DNA of 5,657 nt, taken from contig CAMBOZ010000076.1 of assembly GCA_945869505.1 (NCBI GenBank), forward strand, positions 1 to 5,657, written 5' to 3'. The stretch comes from Bifidobacterium breve. GTDB taxonomy: Bacteria > Actinomycetota > Actinomycetes > Nanopelagicales > Nanopelagicaceae. The notes beneath the pieces are model-generated. The model searched no databases and was not told the DNA's origin. It saw only the letters and a list, made by a program, of their open reading frames with translations. Shown in pieces: positions 5,485 through 5,657 of this stretch (position 1 is the stretch's first letter; each line of letters starts with the position of its first letter). Position numbers and translations under genes: made by a program.

Positions 5485-5657
5485 ATGGAAAATGTTTCAC
5501 AAAATAGTGAACTAACTAGCACTCTCCACCTCGGTTTGAGATCAGTAGTTGATGCATCCCCCCAAAGCGCTTTAAATGCGCTTTTGTCATCACTAGCGGA
5601 CGCCGACAAGTCGGCGATTGAAGCGGTATTAAATGGAGCTCCAGATAAAGCCATGGT
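5485..5657 (+). CDS. N-terminus of a protein, possibly GarA/OdhI-like FHA protein (3' end outside window)
   Basis: Fifty-seven codons are visible from ATG 5485, with AGGGAG at 5472-5477 seven bases upstream. The visible residues are polar and helix-prone, without signal peptide or membrane segment, and contain no diagnostic domain. Two hints point to a GarA/OdhI-type FHA protein. In mycobacteria garA directly follows gcvH. Also, the tail GAPDKAMV resembles the GLPPGSALLVV stretch where GarA/OdhI enter their FHA domain after a disordered N-terminus. ELTSTL (residues 9-14) is a loose match to the phosphorylated ETTSVF motif of those proteins. If correct, the protein would be a phosphorylation-controlled regulator of 2-oxoglutarate and glutamate metabolism. 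The resemblance is weak and the FHA domain itself is not in the window, so an unrelated protein remains possible. That a coding region starts here is more certain than its identity. Confidence 0.55.
   Translation, partial: MENVSQNSELTSTLHLGLRSVVDASPQSALNALLSSLADADKSAIEAVLNGAPDKAM

Noticed and set aside
5385..5654. Minus-strand open frame of 89 codons at the right end
   Set aside because: It overlaps the plus-strand gene at 5485 that has a good ribosome binding site, and shows no recognisable protein features.

Overview
The window reads as chromosomal DNA from an actinobacterium with a compact genome of moderate, not high, G+C (roughly mid-40s percent by eye). The evidence is the gene order: rluB-type pseudouridine synthase, monofunctional AroH chorismate mutase, ACT-domain TyrA, cytidylate kinase, Der GTPase. 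This arrangement is familiar from Actinobacteria. It is followed by a CDP-alcohol phosphatidyltransferase and gcvH, which recalls the pgsA2...gcvH-garA neighbourhood of mycobacteria. Low G+C, short gaps and gene fusion would suit a streamlined freshwater lineage (acI/Nanopelagicales-like) or a small-genome Microbacteriaceae relative, but that placement is inference. All genes lie on the + strand. There are no transposases, tRNAs, rRNAs or CRISPR arrays.

Layout. Positions 1-619 hold the 3' part of an RluB/RsuA-family rRNA pseudouridine synthase. Positions 620-894 are the largest gap (275 bases), AT-rich, with a perfect 10-bp inverted repeat at the rluB stop, three copies of TTTATCGAT, two candidate promoters and overlapping alternative hairpins. 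Positions 895-2372 hold aroH and tyrA, 17 bases apart. Positions 2430-4382 encode a single 650-residue protein fusing complete CMP kinase and complete Der (EngA). Positions 4382-4945 encode a CDP-alcohol phosphatidyltransferase whose start overlaps the der stop by one base (TAATG). Positions 4982-5359 hold gcvH. After a 125-base gap with a promoter-like element and a dyad, a truncated gene starts at 5485; its N-terminus and context suggest a GarA/OdhI-type FHA protein, not proven.

How the genes work together. aroH and tyrA carry chorismate towards tyrosine (chorismate to prephenate, then NAD-dependent oxidation), with the ACT domain as probable feedback sensor. Cmk-Der joins pyrimidine nucleotide supply to 50S ribosome assembly, and RluB also serves the 50S subunit. 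The phosphatidyltransferase makes anionic phospholipid. GcvH is the lipoyl carrier of glycine cleavage. If the last gene is garA-like, it would link to control of 2-oxoglutarate/glutamate metabolism. The window is mostly conserved housekeeping sequence. The least explained parts are the rluB-aroH gap, the gcvH-downstream gap, and the identity of the last gene.
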